A DNA stretch of 64,000 nucleotides. Source: Silvimonas soli. Lineage in GTDB: Bacteria; Pseudomonadota; Gammaproteobacteria; Burkholderiales; Chitinibacteraceae. The position numbers and the translations under genes are program-made. Under the pieces are notes generated by a model. That model made no database searches and was not told the DNA's origin. It saw nothing but the letters and a program-made list of their open reading frames with translations. Positions 36,339 to 45,959 of the stretch are shown piece by piece (the first letter of the stretch is position 1; each line of letters opens with the position of its first letter). Where the stretch lies: assembly GCF_030035605.1 (NCBI RefSeq), contig NZ_CP106736.1, positions 4,337,001 through 4,401,000 of the forward strand, read 5' to 3'.

Positions 36339-37148
36339 TTAGCCAAGCAGGTACTGGGCAGGTTTGGCTTGTACGCCAGCCGATGTGGTCAGGATCTCAT
36401 AACCGGTTTCGGTCACCAGCACGGTGTGTTCCCACTGGGCCGAGAGCGAGCGGTCTTTGGTAACGATGGTCCAGCCGTCGGGCATGGAACGGATTTCACG
36501 TTTACCAGCGTTGATCATCGGTTCCACGGTGAAGATCATGCCCGGCTTCAGTTCGATACCGGTGCCCGCCTTGCCGTAGTGCAGCACTTGCGGGTCTTCA
36601 TGGAAATGGTCGCCAATGCCGTGGCCGCAGAACTCACGCACCACCGAATAACCGGCTTTTTCGGCGTATTTCTGGATGGCCTCGCCAATGTCGCCCAGAT
36701 GTGCACCTGGCTTGATCTGCTCGATACCGATCCACATGCAGTCAAAAGTGACCTGGGCCAGCCGTTTGGCATGCGCGGGCACTTTGTCACCAACCATGAA
36801 CATGCGGCTGTTGTCGCCGTGATAGCCATCTTTGATCACGGTGACGTCGATGTTGACCGTATCGCCATCCTTCAACGGTTTGTCGTTGGGAATGCCGTGG
36901 CAGATCACGTTATTGATCGAGGTGCAGATCGACTTCGGGTAGGGCGTATACCCCGGAGGCTGATAATGCAGCGGCGCCGGAATGGTGTGCTGCACGTTCA
37001 CCATGTAATCGTGGCACAGACGGTCCAGTTCTTCGGTGGTCACGCCGGGTTTGACGTATGGGGTAATGAAGTCGAGCAGTTCCGCGCCCAGCCGGCCGGC
37101 TACACGCATTTTTTCGATTTCTTCCGGTGTTCTGATAGAAACTGACAT
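36339..37148 (-). CDS. map: Methionine aminopeptidase type I
   Basis: Removes initiator methionine. The 269-aa product has metal ligands in DVTVIKDGYHGDNSR (two Asp), the GHGIGDHFHEDP histidine, and VEPMIN and WEHTVLVT glutamates; standard type Ia length. The ATG at 37148 is 188 bases from the minE stop, with a hairpin between. glnD follows in the same direction, as in many proteobacteria. Confidence 0.97.
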   Translation of the reverse strand: MSVSIRTPEEIEKMRVAGRLGAELLDFITPYVKPGVTTEELDRLCHDYMVNVQHTIPAPLHYQPPGYTPYPKSICTSINNVICHGIPNDKPLKDGDTVNIDVTVIKDGYHGDNSRMFMVGDKVPAHAKRLAQVTFDCMWIGIEQIKPGAHLGDIGEAIQKYAEKAGYSVVREFCGHGIGDHFHEDPQVLHYGKAGTGIELKPGMIFTVEPMINAGKREIRSMPDGWTIVTKDRSLSAQWEHTVLVTETGYEILTTSAGVQAKPAQYLLG

Positions 37149-37192
37149 TTTGATTTTCCCACGGCCTGGTTAGCCGGATCGCGCAAATGACA

Positions 37193-37212
37193 AGAGAGGC
37201 GATTGCCTCTCT
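37193..37212 (-). terminator. Weak terminator hairpin after minE
   Basis: An 8-bp perfect stem AGAGAGGC / GCCTCTCT with a 4-nt loop lies 31 bases past the minE stop. The following minus-strand sequence is only modestly T-rich (TTGTCATTTG), so efficiency is doubtful. Confidence 0.45.
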
Positions 37213-37243
37213 GTGCCTTAACATTTGAAAAGCAAGACGTATC

Positions 37244-37504
37244 TTACCGCCGGGCAGGCTCTGGCAGCACGATGTTCACTTCCAGTACTTCGAAATCATC
37301 TTTCTTTTCGAGTTGTACTTTAATGTCATCGGGATTAATCGCCACATATTTGGAAATGACGGCGATCAGCTCTTTTTGCAACTGCGGCAGGTAATCCGGC
37401 GCGTCGCGACCAGCGCGTTCGTGCGCCAGAATGATCTGCAAGCGCTCGCGGGCCACGTTGGCGGTTTTTTTCTTCTCGCCAAAGAAATAACTCAATATGG
37501 ACAT
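37244..37504 (-). CDS. minE: Cell division topological specificity factor MinE
   Basis: Drives MinCD oscillation and restricts it to poles. The 86-aa product has the amphipathic N-terminus MSILSYFFG, the ANVARERLQIILAHER anti-MinCD helix and a C-terminal dimerisation domain. It starts 3 nt after minD. Confidence 0.97.
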   Translation of the reverse strand: MSILSYFFGEKKKTANVARERLQIILAHERAGRDAPDYLPQLQKELIAVISKYVAINPDDIKVQLEKKDDFEVLEVNIVLPEPARR

Positions 37505-37507
37505 GAC

Positions 37508-38317
37508 TTAACCTCCGAGCAGCCGCTTCCAGAACGGCTGTTTCGGTACTTCGACAAAACGCAGGGGCTTTTCTTCACCGAGGAAACGGGATACGACATC
37601 TTTGTATGCCTCCGAGACATCCGAGCCTTCGTTATGAATGGCTGGCGTGCCCGAGTTGGAGGCCTGCAAAACGGCTTCGGACTCTGGAATCACACCAATC
37701 AGCGGGATGCGCAACAGATGCTGGACATCATCCAGCGACAGCATTTCGCCCGTGTCGACGCGCTTGGGTGAATAACGGGTAATCAGCAAATGGGTTTTGA
37801 CCGAGCCACCTTCTTCGGCTTTCTTCGACTTTGCGTCCAGAATGCCGATGATGCGGTCAGAGTCACGTACCGATGAGACTTCCGGATTGGTGGTCACAAT
37901 GGCTTCGTCGGCAAAATACAGCGCCAGGAAAGCCCCGGTTTCGATACCGGCCGGGCTGTCACACACAATGTAGTCAAAACCGTCGTGAACCAGGTCTTTC
38001 AGGACCTTTTCGACGCCTTCTTTGGACAGCGCGTCTTTATCACGAGTTTGGGAAGCGGGCAGGATGTACAGGTTGTCGCAGTTTTTGTCTTTGATCAGCG
38101 CCTGACGCAGCGAAGCTTCGCCCTGAATCACGTTCACAAAGTCGTATACCACGCGACGCTCGCAACCCATGATCAGGTCCAGATTGCGCAAACCCACATC
38201 GAAATCGATTACCGCAGTCTTGAAACCGCGCAGCGCGAGCCCGGAGGCGAAGCTGGCACTGGTAGTGGTCTTGCCCACGCCACCTTTGCCGGAGGTGACA
38301 ACAATGATTTTGGCCAC
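37508..38317 (-). CDS. minD: Septum site-determining ATPase MinD
   Basis: Membrane-cycling ATPase that recruits MinC. The 269-aa product has the deviant Walker A GKGGVGKTT (residues 10-18), the SPAGIE switch II, and a C-terminal amphipathic membrane helix (KPFWKRLLGG). The start is GTG at 38317 with AGGGGA about 6 nt upstream. It lies between minC and minE. Confidence 0.97.
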   Translation of the reverse strand: MAKIIVVTSGKGGVGKTTTSASFASGLALRGFKTAVIDFDVGLRNLDLIMGCERRVVYDFVNVIQGEASLRQALIKDKNCDNLYILPASQTRDKDALSKEGVEKVLKDLVHDGFDYIVCDSPAGIETGAFLALYFADEAIVTTNPEVSSVRDSDRIIGILDAKSKKAEEGGSVKTHLLITRYSPKRVDTGEMLSLDDVQHLLRIPLIGVIPESEAVLQASNSGTPAIHNEGSDVSEAYKDVVSRFLGEEKPLRFVEVPKQPFWKRLLGG

Positions 38318-38402
38318 AAAAAATCCCCTGTTAGTCTGGATTCGGTCAGTGATTCAGTCGGTTATCCAACTGTCTATGTATAAGGCTAATTCGGGCAGCT
38401 GT

Positions 38403-39125
38403 TTACAAACTCAGCGCTTCGATAACCAGCTTGTCTTCGTTTAGCAACACTTGCGCGGGCTTGGATTTCACCGAGGCGGGCAGGGACTCTTCCAGCGTGC
38501 GATACACGCCGGCGATCGACACCAGTTCGGCTTCCATGCAAGTGGTAAAAATTCGGGCATTCACGTCACCGCGGGCGCCAGCCAGAGCGCGGCCGCGTAG
38601 CGGTGCATAAACGTGGATATGGCCATCAGCAATGACTTCGGCGCCATTTGAAACCAGTGCCAGCACCACCAGATCAGCGCCTTTGGCGTAAACCTGCTGG
38701 CCGGTACGCACCGGCTTGGTGATCACCATGGTCGGGATACGTTCGGCCACTACAACCGGAGCCGGTGCGGCAGGCGCACTGACGGTTGCGGCGGAGACCG
38801 TTTCATCGGCCAGCACTACCAGCCCGGCTTCTTGCGCAGCCTGCTGTTGCGCGTCGTTGCCACCGTAGGCCCCAATCGGCTTCAGGCCAAATTGGCACAG
38901 CAGATTGACAATGCTGCTGATTTCCAGCGCGCTGGGGCATTGGGGTAACTGATTGAAATTGATAGCGACCTGATCGCCGGTCAGCATGTGCTCGCGACCA
39001 CCCAGCTTTTCTTGCAACGCAGCTTCAAGCGCGGTGGTGTCGGCGGTGGCGGGAACAAAGGTAAGCAGCTTGAGCCCGATGCTTTTGAATTCGAAGGCGG
39101 TAGCGTCAGTACGGGATCGGGACAT
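38403..39125 (-). CDS. minC: Septum site-determining protein MinC
   Basis: FtsZ assembly inhibitor. The 240-aa product from ATG 39125 has an N-terminal MinC_N domain (FEFKSIGLKLLTFVP), an Ala/Val/Pro-rich linker (about 125-145), and a C-terminal beta-helix domain with GADLVVLALVSNGAEVIADGHIHVYAPLRGRALAG in part. First gene of minCDE. Confidence 0.96.
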   Translation of the reverse strand: MSRSRTDATAFEFKSIGLKLLTFVPATADTTALEAALQEKLGGREHMLTGDQVAINFNQLPQCPSALEISSIVNLLCQFGLKPIGAYGGNDAQQQAAQEAGLVVLADETVSAATVSAPAAPAPVVVAERIPTMVITKPVRTGQQVYAKGADLVVLALVSNGAEVIADGHIHVYAPLRGRALAGARGDVNARIFTTCMEAELVSIAGVYRTLEESLPASVKSKPAQVLLNEDKLVIEALSL

Positions 39126-39314
39126 GGGAAGGGCTGCGGGCCAGACGTTCAAAGGCGAGAGTGTACCGTCTCCCCGCCTGCGGCGGAAGTTATCCACACC
39201 ATTGAGCGGCGAAACGTTGTCATTTGTTGAAAGCCGGGCGTCTGGTGCGGAAAGTGCGTTGCTGACGGTTACTCCAGCGCCGGAGATAACGCGATGAACC
39301 GGCGCACCGCAAAA

Positions 39315-40133
39315 CTAGTAGCAACGCCGTTTCAAGCCGGTCTTCAGCATGATCGTCGTGGCCAGTTCTTCAATAGACAAGCGGGTGGTATTCAGAAACG
39401 GAATGTTTTCGTGCTGCATCAGACTTTCGGCCAGCACCACTTCTTGTTCGCAAGTGCGTAACAAGGCGTATTGGCTATCGGGCTTGCGCGACTGGCGAAT
39501 CTGCGAGAGGCGGCCCGGATCAATACTGATGCCAAACAACTTGCTGCGATGCGCTTGCAAGGGTTTGGGCAGTTTGTGATCGGCAAAGTCTTCTGGTGTG
39601 AATGGATAGTTGGCCGCCTTGATGCCATATTGCAGTGCCAGATACAGGCAGGTTGGCGTTTTGCCGGAACGCGAAACGCCGACCAGGATTACATCAGCAT
39701 CTTGCAGGTTGCGGGCCATGCCGCCGTCGTCGTGCGTGGTGGCGTAGTTCACCGCGTCGATACGGTGTTTGTACTCTTCAAAATTGGTGATCGCATGCAC
39801 CTTGCCAGAGGTGTGCGAGGACTGGCGCTGCAGTTCTTTCTCCAGCGGGCCAATAAACGTCTCGAAGAAGTCCATAGTCAGGGCTTCCTCAATCACAAAC
39901 AATTTGCGCAGGCTTTCACTGATCAGCGTGCAGAAGACTATCGGCCGGCATTGGTCGGCGGCGGCCTGCGCGCGGATTTGTGCTACAGCTTGCAGGGCTT
40001 TTTCTTCGCTATCGATGTACGGCAGCACAATGCGGCGAAAGGTCACGTCGTCAAACTGTGTGATCAGGCTGTGACCAAGCATTTCGGCGGTAATGGCAGT
40101 GCGGCCGGAAACGAAGAAAGCAGTACGAAGCAT
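39315..40133 (-). CDS. PpsR-type kinase/pyrophosphorylase (DUF299), distal copy
   Basis: DUF299 proteins regulate PEP synthase (or PPDK) by ADP-dependent phosphorylation and Pi-dependent dephosphorylation of a threonine. The 272-aa product keeps the P-loop-like GVSRSGKTPTCLYLALQYG and the YPFTPEDF block, but the N-terminal SDxT motif reads SGRTAITAE, losing the aspartate present in the neighbouring copy and in E. coli PpsR. It aligns without gaps to the next gene with well over half the residues identical, so it is a tandem paralogue; it may be specialised or inactive. Confidence 0.93.
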   Translation of the reverse strand: MLRTAFFVSGRTAITAEMLGHSLITQFDDVTFRRIVLPYIDSEEKALQAVAQIRAQAAADQCRPIVFCTLISESLRKLFVIEEALTMDFFETFIGPLEKELQRQSSHTSGKVHAITNFEEYKHRIDAVNYATTHDDGGMARNLQDADVILVGVSRSGKTPTCLYLALQYGIKAANYPFTPEDFADHKLPKPLQAHRSKLFGISIDPGRLSQIRQSRKPDSQYALLRTCEQEVVLAESLMQHENIPFLNTTRLSIEELATTIMLKTGLKRRCY

Positions 40134-40204
40134 TGCTGGATACTCCAGCCCGACAAGTCGGGGTTTGACGTCAAGGGCGCCAGAGCGCCGGCTAAAACAC
40201 CAGG

Positions 40205-41023
40205 TTAGAAGGTGCGCCGAACCAGTCCGGTGCGATGCATGATGGTCGTGGCCAGTTCTTCAATCGAGCGGGTGGTTGAACTCAGATAAGGCACGCCGAC
40301 ATGGCGCATCAGCGCTTCGGCCTCCGAAATTTCGAACTGGCAATTATCCAGCGCTGCGTAGCGGCTGCCGGGTTTGCGCTCCTCGCGGATTTGCGCCAGT
40401 CGGTCAGCATCGATGGTCAGTCCAAACATTTTGGTGCGATACGGCAACAACAAGCGCGGCAGGGTGTGCGCTCCGAAGTCTTCCGGGGTGAGTGGGTAAT
40501 TGGCGGCCTTGATGCCATATTGCAGTGCCAGATAAAGGCACGTGGGCGTTTTGGCCGAACGCGAAACACCAATCAGGATAATGTCCGCTTCATTCAAATC
40601 TCGCGGCATCACGCCATCGTCATGGCTGATGGCGAAATTCACCGCGTCAATCCGCGTTTTGTATTCTTCAAAATTGGAAATACCGTGAGAGCGGCCTACG
40701 GTATGTGAAGATTCACGGCCTAATTCACGTTCCAGTGGATTAATGAATATTTCAAAAAAATCCAGCGTCAGTGCTTGTTCGACGTGAATGATTCGTCGCA
40801 ACGTTTCATCAACCATGGTTGAAAAAACCAGGGGCCGACATTGATCGGCAGCAGCCTGTTCCCGAATGCGGTTGGCCGCTTCCTGCGCTTTCTCTGGGGT
40901 ATCGATAAACGGCAAGGCAATGCGGCGAAAATTCACGTCATCGAATTGGGTCAACAAAGAGTGGCCCAGCATTTCCGCCGTGATCCCGGTGCGGTCAGAG
41001 ACGAAAAAGGCGGTACGCGGCAT
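40205..41023 (-). CDS. ppsR: PEP synthase regulatory kinase/pyrophosphorylase
   Basis: Regulator that switches PEP synthase off and on. The 272-aa DUF299 protein has the intact SDRTGITAEMLGHSL motif, the nucleotide motif GVSRSAKTPTCLYLALQYG and YPLTPEDF. ATG 41023 has GGAG 9 nt upstream; the TTG at 41032 is less likely. It is divergent from ppsA across 328 bases, the usual ppsR-ppsA arrangement, and is therefore the likelier orthologue of the two tandem copies. Confidence 0.95.
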   Translation of the reverse strand: MPRTAFFVSDRTGITAEMLGHSLLTQFDDVNFRRIALPFIDTPEKAQEAANRIREQAAADQCRPLVFSTMVDETLRRIIHVEQALTLDFFEIFINPLERELGRESSHTVGRSHGISNFEEYKTRIDAVNFAISHDDGVMPRDLNEADIILIGVSRSAKTPTCLYLALQYGIKAANYPLTPEDFGAHTLPRLLLPYRTKMFGLTIDADRLAQIREERKPGSRYAALDNCQFEISEAEALMRHVGVPYLSSTTRSIEELATTIMHRTGLVRRTF

Positions 41024-41351
41024 TGTCAGCAACTCCAGGAAACCAGCACGGTTCGAAAGATAAATTTATCTAGCATAAAGTAGTTCATTCATGCGGGTAT
41101 TGCCGAAACCCCGTAAGGCATCGTTTGCGCGACAGATGACTTGCCATTATTGCAATTGACACTAATCATTGTGATCGAATGCCACGCCTGCCAGATCAGT
41201 AAACCCGATAAAAATCAGACCATTGGTGGCTGTTGGGACTTTCCCGATCCGGGATTTTCCCGTAATGGTTATCGCCACTATGCGATCCGCGTTCCCAGCC
41301 TAGAATGAAGGCCATCCATTCCGCAACGCAACATTTTGACGAGGTCCGCTG
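41024..41351. promoter_or_regulatory. Divergent intergenic region ppsR-ppsA
   Basis: A 328-base region that must hold promoters for both directions. A -10-like TAGAAT (41301) with no good -35, and TTGACA (41156) with a poor -10, are visible. No recognisable Cra, FNR or CRP site was found. ppsA has GAGG 8-9 nt before its ATG. Confidence 0.5.
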
Positions 41352-43763
41352 ATGAATACCACTGTGAACCACGACCCCGCTGCTGCTGGTCAAGCGCTGG
41401 TGATAGATTTCACCCAGTTGCGCATGCACCAGGTTGAGCAAGTGGGCGGCAAAAACGCATCACTGGGCGAGATGATCTCCCAATTGGCCGAACAAGGCGT
41501 GCGTGTACCAGGGGGCTTTGCCACCACAGCGGATGCGTATCGGCAGTTTCTGGCACATGAAAGTCTGGCTGACCGCATCGACGGCGCGCTGCACGGGCTG
41601 GATGTGGATGATGTCAAAGCACTGGCGCAAGTAGGCAAACAAATCCGTGAGTGGATTGTTGCCACGCCGTTCCCCAAAGCGCTGGAAACAGAAATCGCCG
41701 CGCATTATCAATTGCTGGGCGACAACGTGACTGTAGCTGTGCGCTCGTCAGCAACCGCCGAAGATTTGCCGGATGCCTCATTTGCTGGCCAGCAAGAAAC
41801 CTTCCTCAATATTCAGGGCTTTGAAAATATCCTGCATGCCATCAAGGAAGTGTTCGCCTCGCTCTACAACGACCGGGCGATTTCCTACCGCGTGCACAAA
41901 GGGTTCGATCACAAGCTGGTCGCGTTGTCGGCTGGTATTCAGCGCATGGTGCGCTCCGACAAGGGCGCCGCCGGGGTGATGTTCTCGATTGATACCGAAA
42001 CCGGTTTTGATCAGGTGGTGTTTGTGACTGCCTCGTATGGTCTGGGCGAAACGGTGGTGCAAGGCGCGGTCAACCCCGATGAGTTCTACGTGCACAAGCC
42101 CACGCTGGTTGGTGGTCGGCCAGCGATTGTGCGCAAGCATCTGGGCGGCAAAGCCATCAAGATGGAATTCAATACCGAAAGCGTGGCAGGCAAGTCGGTA
42201 CGCACGGTAGAGGTTGATCCGGCTGAGCGTCGCCAGTTCTCGATCAGCGATGCCGAGGTGGAAGAACTCGCCCGTTACGCGTTGATTATTGAGAAACACT
42301 ACCAGCGCCCGATGGATATCGAGTGGGGTCGCGACGGCATCGACGGCAAGTTGTACATCCTGCAAGCGCGTCCGGAAACCGTGAAGTCGCAAGAAAGCGC
42401 AACCGATAAACTGACCAAGTTCCGCATGCAGGAACGCAGCACGGTACTGACCGAAGGTCGCGCCATTGGCCAGAAGATTGGTGCGGGCAAGGTACGCATT
42501 ATTCGCGACGTTTCCGAGATGGATCGCGTAGCACCGGGCGATGTGCTGGTGTCTGACATGACCGACCCGGATTGGGAACCAGTCATGAAACGCGCGGCAG
42601 CGATTGTGACCAATCGCGGTGGACGGACCTGCCACGCCGCCATTATTGCGCGTGAGTTGGGCATTCCGGCCGTGGTCGGTTGCGGCGATGCGACGCGCGT
42701 TTTGCGCGAAGGCGATGAAGTCACGGTGTCTTGTGCCGAAGGCGATACCGGCAATGTCTACCAGGGCATTCTCAAGTTCGAACGCGTGGACGTCTCGCTG
42801 GCCAAAATGCCGGAATCCCCGGTCAAGCTGATGATGAATGTCGGCAACCCCGAACTGGCATTCGAGTTCTGTCAGTTGCCGAACGAAGGTGTGGGTTTGG
42901 CACGGCTGGAGTTCATCATCAACCGCATGATCGGTGTGCACCCGAAAGCGCTGCTGGCCTATCCGAATCTGCCGCCAGAACTCAAAACTCAGGTAGAAGA
43001 CCGTATTGCGGGCTATCGCTCGGCAGTGGATTTCTATGTCGACAAGATCGCCGAAGGTATCGCCACGCTGGCCGCCGCCTTCTGGCCGCGCAAGGTGATC
43101 GTGCGCTTGTCGGACTTCAAGTCCAACGAATACGCCAACCTGATTGGCGGGCCGCAGTACGAGCCGCATGAAGAAAATCCGATGCTGGGTTTCCGTGGTG
43201 CCTCGCGCTATATCGATCCATCTTTCCGCGATTGTTTTGAACTGGAATGCCGCGCCGCGAAGAAAGTGCGTGACGTGATGGGTTTGACCAACGTCGAGCT
43301 GATGATTCCGTTCGTGCGCACGCTGAAAGAGGCGGAAAAGGTCATTGATCTGCTGGCGGAAAACGGCCTCAAGCGTGGCGAGAACGGCTTGCGCGTCATC
43401 ATGATGTGCGAGATTCCATCCAATGCGGTGCTGGCGGATCGCTTCCTTGATTATTTCGACGGGTTCTCGATTGGCTCCAACGACATGACCCAATTGACGC
43501 TAGGGATTGACCGCGATTCGGGCGGCCCGGTTTCGGCCTCGTTTGACGAACGCAACGACGCCGTCAAAGCGATGCTGAGTATGGCCATCAAGGCCTGCAA
43601 GGCGCGCGGCAAGTACGTCGGCATCTGCGGGCAAGGCCCGTCTGATCATCCGGATCTGGCGCAGTGGTTGGTGGAAGAGGGTATCGAAACCATCTCGCTG
43701 AACCCGGATACGGTCATAGAAACCTGGTTGTTCCTGGCCGGTGAAACTGTACAGACTCACTAA
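41352..43763 (+). CDS. ppsA: Phosphoenolpyruvate synthase
   Basis: Makes PEP, AMP and Pi from pyruvate and ATP for gluconeogenesis. The 803-aa product has an N-terminal ATP-grasp domain (GGKNASLGEM, AVRSSATAEDLPDASFAGQ), a central phosphohistidine domain with His428 in GGRTCHAAIIAREL, and a C-terminal PEP/pyruvate TIM barrel (VELMIPFVRTLKEAEKV, CGQGPSDHPD). Length is normal (E. coli 792). It faces ppsR, its predicted regulator. Confidence 0.98.
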   Translation: MNTTVNHDPAAAGQALVIDFTQLRMHQVEQVGGKNASLGEMISQLAEQGVRVPGGFATTADAYRQFLAHESLADRIDGALHGLDVDDVKALAQVGKQIREWIVATPFPKALETEIAAHYQLLGDNVTVAVRSSATAEDLPDASFAGQQETFLNIQGFENILHAIKEVFASLYNDRAISYRVHKGFDHKLVALSAGIQRMVRSDKGAAGVMFSIDTETGFDQVVFVTASYGLGETVVQGAVNPDEFYVHKPTLVGGRPAIVRKHLGGKAIKMEFNTESVAGKSVRTVEVDPAERRQFSISDAEVEELARYALIIEKHYQRPMDIEWGRDGIDGKLYILQARPETVKSQESATDKLTKFRMQERSTVLTEGRAIGQKIGAGKVRIIRDVSEMDRVAPGDVLVSDMTDPDWEPVMKRAAAIVTNRGGRTCHAAIIARELGIPAVVGCGDATRVLREGDEVTVSCAEGDTGNVYQGILKFERVDVSLAKMPESPVKLMMNVGNPELAFEFCQLPNEGVGLARLEFIINRMIGVHPKALLAYPNLPPELKTQVEDRIAGYRSAVDFYVDKIAEGIATLAAAFWPRKVIVRLSDFKSNEYANLIGGPQYEPHEENPMLGFRGASRYIDPSFRDCFELECRAAKKVRDVMGLTNVELMIPFVRTLKEAEKVIDLLAENGLKRGENGLRVIMMCEIPSNAVLADRFLDYFDGFSIGSNDMTQLTLGIDRDSGGPVSASFDERNDAVKAMLSMAIKACKARGKYVGICGQGPSDHPDLAQWLVEEGIETISLNPDTVIETWLFLAGETVQTH

Positions 43764-43782
43764 TCTGCTGGCTTGGTCACAA

Positions 43783-43818
43783 AAAACGGAGGCGCTGGGT
43801 GGCCTCCGTTTTATTTTT
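43783..43818 (+). terminator. Terminator after ppsA
   Basis: An 11-bp perfect stem AAAACGGAGGC / GCCTCCGTTTT with an 8-nt loop and a T-rich tail, 20 bases after the ppsA stop. Confidence 0.9.
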
Positions 43819-43913
43819 GTGGTTTTTGCTTTGGATCATGCCGGTTAGAATGCAAAGCATCGTCTGGCAGCGTGTGCCACTTTGACCCATCGAGTTAAGC
43901 GAAAGGAACTGCA

Positions 43914-45116
43914 ATGTCTTTTACCCGTGCCGATTTTGACCAATACATGGTACCCAACTACTCGCCCGCCGCGTTCGTGCCAGTGCGTGGCGAGGGAAGT
44001 CGCGTATGGGATCAGGAAGGCCGTGAATACATCGACTTTGGCGGTGGCATTGCGGTGAACTCGCTGGGGCATTGCCATCCGGCGCTGGTCAAAGCGTTGA
44101 CCGAGCAAGGCAACAAGCTATGGCATTTGTCCAATGTGTTCACCAATGAGCCCGCGCTGGCGCTGGCCAAAAAGCTGATCGAACACACTTTTGCCGAGCG
44201 CGTATTCTTTTGCAATTCCGGTGCCGAAGCCAACGAAGCTGCGCTCAAGCTGGCACGTCGGGCGAGCATCGAGCAGTTTGGCGAAAACAAACATAAAGTG
44301 CTGGCCGCGCTCAATTCTTTCCACGGTCGCACTTTCTTTACCGTGTGCGTGGGCGGGCAAGCCAAATATTCAGATGGTTTCGGCCCTCGGCCCGCCGGGA
44401 TCGAACACTTTGAATACAACAATCTGGAATCGCTCAAAGCGCTGATCGATGACGACACCGCGTGCGTGATTGTTGAGCCGATTCAGGGTGAAGGCGGCGT
44501 CACCCCGGCAACGCAAGCATTCTTGCAAGGCGTGCGTGAACTGTGTGACCAACACAATGCCATCCTGATCTTTGATGAAGTGCAGAGCGGCAATGGCCGT
44601 TCCGGCAGCTTGTACGCATATCAGGACTTTGGCGTAACGCCAGACATTCTCTCCACGGCCAAAGGTCTTGGCGGCGGCTTCCCGGTGGGCGCCATGCTGA
44701 CTACGGAAAAACTGGCAAAGCATCTGGCGGTAGGCACCCACGGCACTACTTATGGTGGCAATCCGCTGGCGTGTGCGGTGGCTGGCGCAGTGCTGGATGT
44801 GATTACCGATCCGGCTGTATTGGCTGGCGTTAAAGCCAAAGCCGAGCGCATTCGTTCCCGTTTGTTGGCCATTTCTGCCAAATACCCGGTATTCCAGGAA
44901 GTGCGCGGCATGGGCTTGCTGATCGGTGCAGAACTGAATGACCGCTACAAAGGTCGTGCTCGCGATGTGCTGGCTCTTGCTACGCAAGAAGGTGCAATGA
45001 TCCTGATGGCGGGGCCAGATGTGCTGCGTTTCGCACCATCGCTGGTGATGCCGGATGCGGATATTGACGAAGGTTTGAATCGCTTTGAAAAGGCAATCGC
45101 CAAGCTGGTGGCATAA
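43914..45116 (+). CDS. Acetylornithine/succinylornithine aminotransferase
   Basis: PLP-dependent class III aminotransferase of arginine metabolism. The 400-aa product is close to E. coli AstC and ArgD: ENFDxxM-type N-terminus, GGGIAVNSLGH, FFCNSGAEANEAALKLAR, IVEPIQGEGG, LIFDEVQ, and PLP lysine Lys250 in STAKGLGGGFPVGA. Catabolic (AstC) and biosynthetic (ArgD) roles cannot be separated by sequence, and no other ast or arg genes adjoin. RBS AAAGGA 7 nt before the ATG. Confidence 0.93.
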   Translation: MSFTRADFDQYMVPNYSPAAFVPVRGEGSRVWDQEGREYIDFGGGIAVNSLGHCHPALVKALTEQGNKLWHLSNVFTNEPALALAKKLIEHTFAERVFFCNSGAEANEAALKLARRASIEQFGENKHKVLAALNSFHGRTFFTVCVGGQAKYSDGFGPRPAGIEHFEYNNLESLKALIDDDTACVIVEPIQGEGGVTPATQAFLQGVRELCDQHNAILIFDEVQSGNGRSGSLYAYQDFGVTPDILSTAKGLGGGFPVGAMLTTEKLAKHLAVGTHGTTYGGNPLACAVAGAVLDVITDPAVLAGVKAKAERIRSRLLAISAKYPVFQEVRGMGLLIGAELNDRYKGRARDVLALATQEGAMILMAGPDVLRFAPSLVMPDADIDEGLNRFEKAIAKLVA

Positions 45117-45132
45117 GGCGTCTTTTGCCAGT

Positions 45133-45172
45133 CCCATAAAAAAACCGCCCCTGTGGGCGGTTTTTTTATGGG
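45133..45172. terminator. Bidirectional terminator between the aminotransferase and mgtC
   Basis: A perfect 18-bp inverted repeat (CCCATAAAAAAACCGCCC and complement, CTGT loop) with A/T runs, serving the convergent genes. Confidence 0.95.
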
Positions 45173-45183
45173 TGACACACTCG

Positions 45184-45900
45184 TCATTCCATCGTGCTGG
45201 AGTTCCAGTACGCCTGCTTGATATACGGCTGGGTCGAAAGCCGCTGGGCAATTTTCTCCAGTTGGGCGGAATTGGCTGATGTCGCCAGCAACGTGGCGGT
45301 CAGTTCGACATCGTCATCGCCGAATGGCTCGATATCCATATCGCTGAGCGGATATTGCGCTTGATCCAGCAAAGCATCGATCAAGGCCAGCGCATGTTTT
45401 TGCTGGTCGCCATCGACCACCACATGCAACTGCCAGGTAACTTCACTGCTGCTATCGCTAATCGGTTGCCGGTTGATGGCGTTAACCAGCGGGCGCAGCA
45501 GTGTGTTGGCGGCCAGCACCAGCAAAGCGGTGAGGATGGCGGCATCCAGTTGCCGGGCACCGGCGGCGGCACCTGCCGCAGCCGAGCCCCAGAGCGTAGC
45601 GGCCGTGTTCAGGCCGCGCACGTTCAGACCTTCTTTCATGATGGCGCCTGCGCCCAGAAAACCGACGCCAGACACCACGTACGCCACGACGCGGATGGCG
45701 CCGCCCGCACCATCCAGCCGGAAAGCCATATCGACGAAGGCCGCAGCGCCAACGGCCACCAGCGTGTTCGTGCGTAAACCCGCAGTGCGCTGGCGGAACT
45801 GGCGTTCGTAGCCAATGATGGTGCCCAGAATAAACGCCACGACGAGCGCAACAATGGATTGGGCGAAATGCGGTAGATCAAAAGTGAAAACACTGAACAT
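45184..45900 (-). CDS. mgtC: MgtC/SapB family membrane protein
   Basis: A 238-aa protein from ATG 45900, with AAGGAG about 7 nt upstream. The N-terminal membrane domain has the family pattern GTIIGYERQFRQRTAGLRTNTLVAVGAA and GVGFLGAGAIM..G.NVRGLNTAATLW; a soluble C-terminal ACT-like domain follows. MgtC proteins act in low-Mg2+ adaptation and control of ATP/phosphate; the adjacent pit transporter is suggestive. A long upstream leader holds a nested hairpin. Confidence 0.92.
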   Translation of the reverse strand: MFSVFTFDLPHFAQSIVALVVAFILGTIIGYERQFRQRTAGLRTNTLVAVGAAAFVDMAFRLDGAGGAIRVVAYVVSGVGFLGAGAIMKEGLNVRGLNTAATLWGSAAAGAAAGARQLDAAILTALLVLAANTLLRPLVNAINRQPISDSSSEVTWQLHVVVDGDQQKHALALIDALLDQAQYPLSDMDIEPFGDDDVELTATLLATSANSAQLEKIAQRLSTQPYIKQAYWNSSTME

Positions 45901-45959
45901 GGGTTCTCCTTGCCGTGGTCTGCGCACCATACGCACCGAGCACGACAAAATTGCGACGG

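Noticed and set aside
41778..43493. Long open reading frame (571 codons) antisense to ppsA
   Set aside because: It lies wholly inside ppsA on the other strand and matches no family; high-GC codon bias in ppsA explains the absence of stops.
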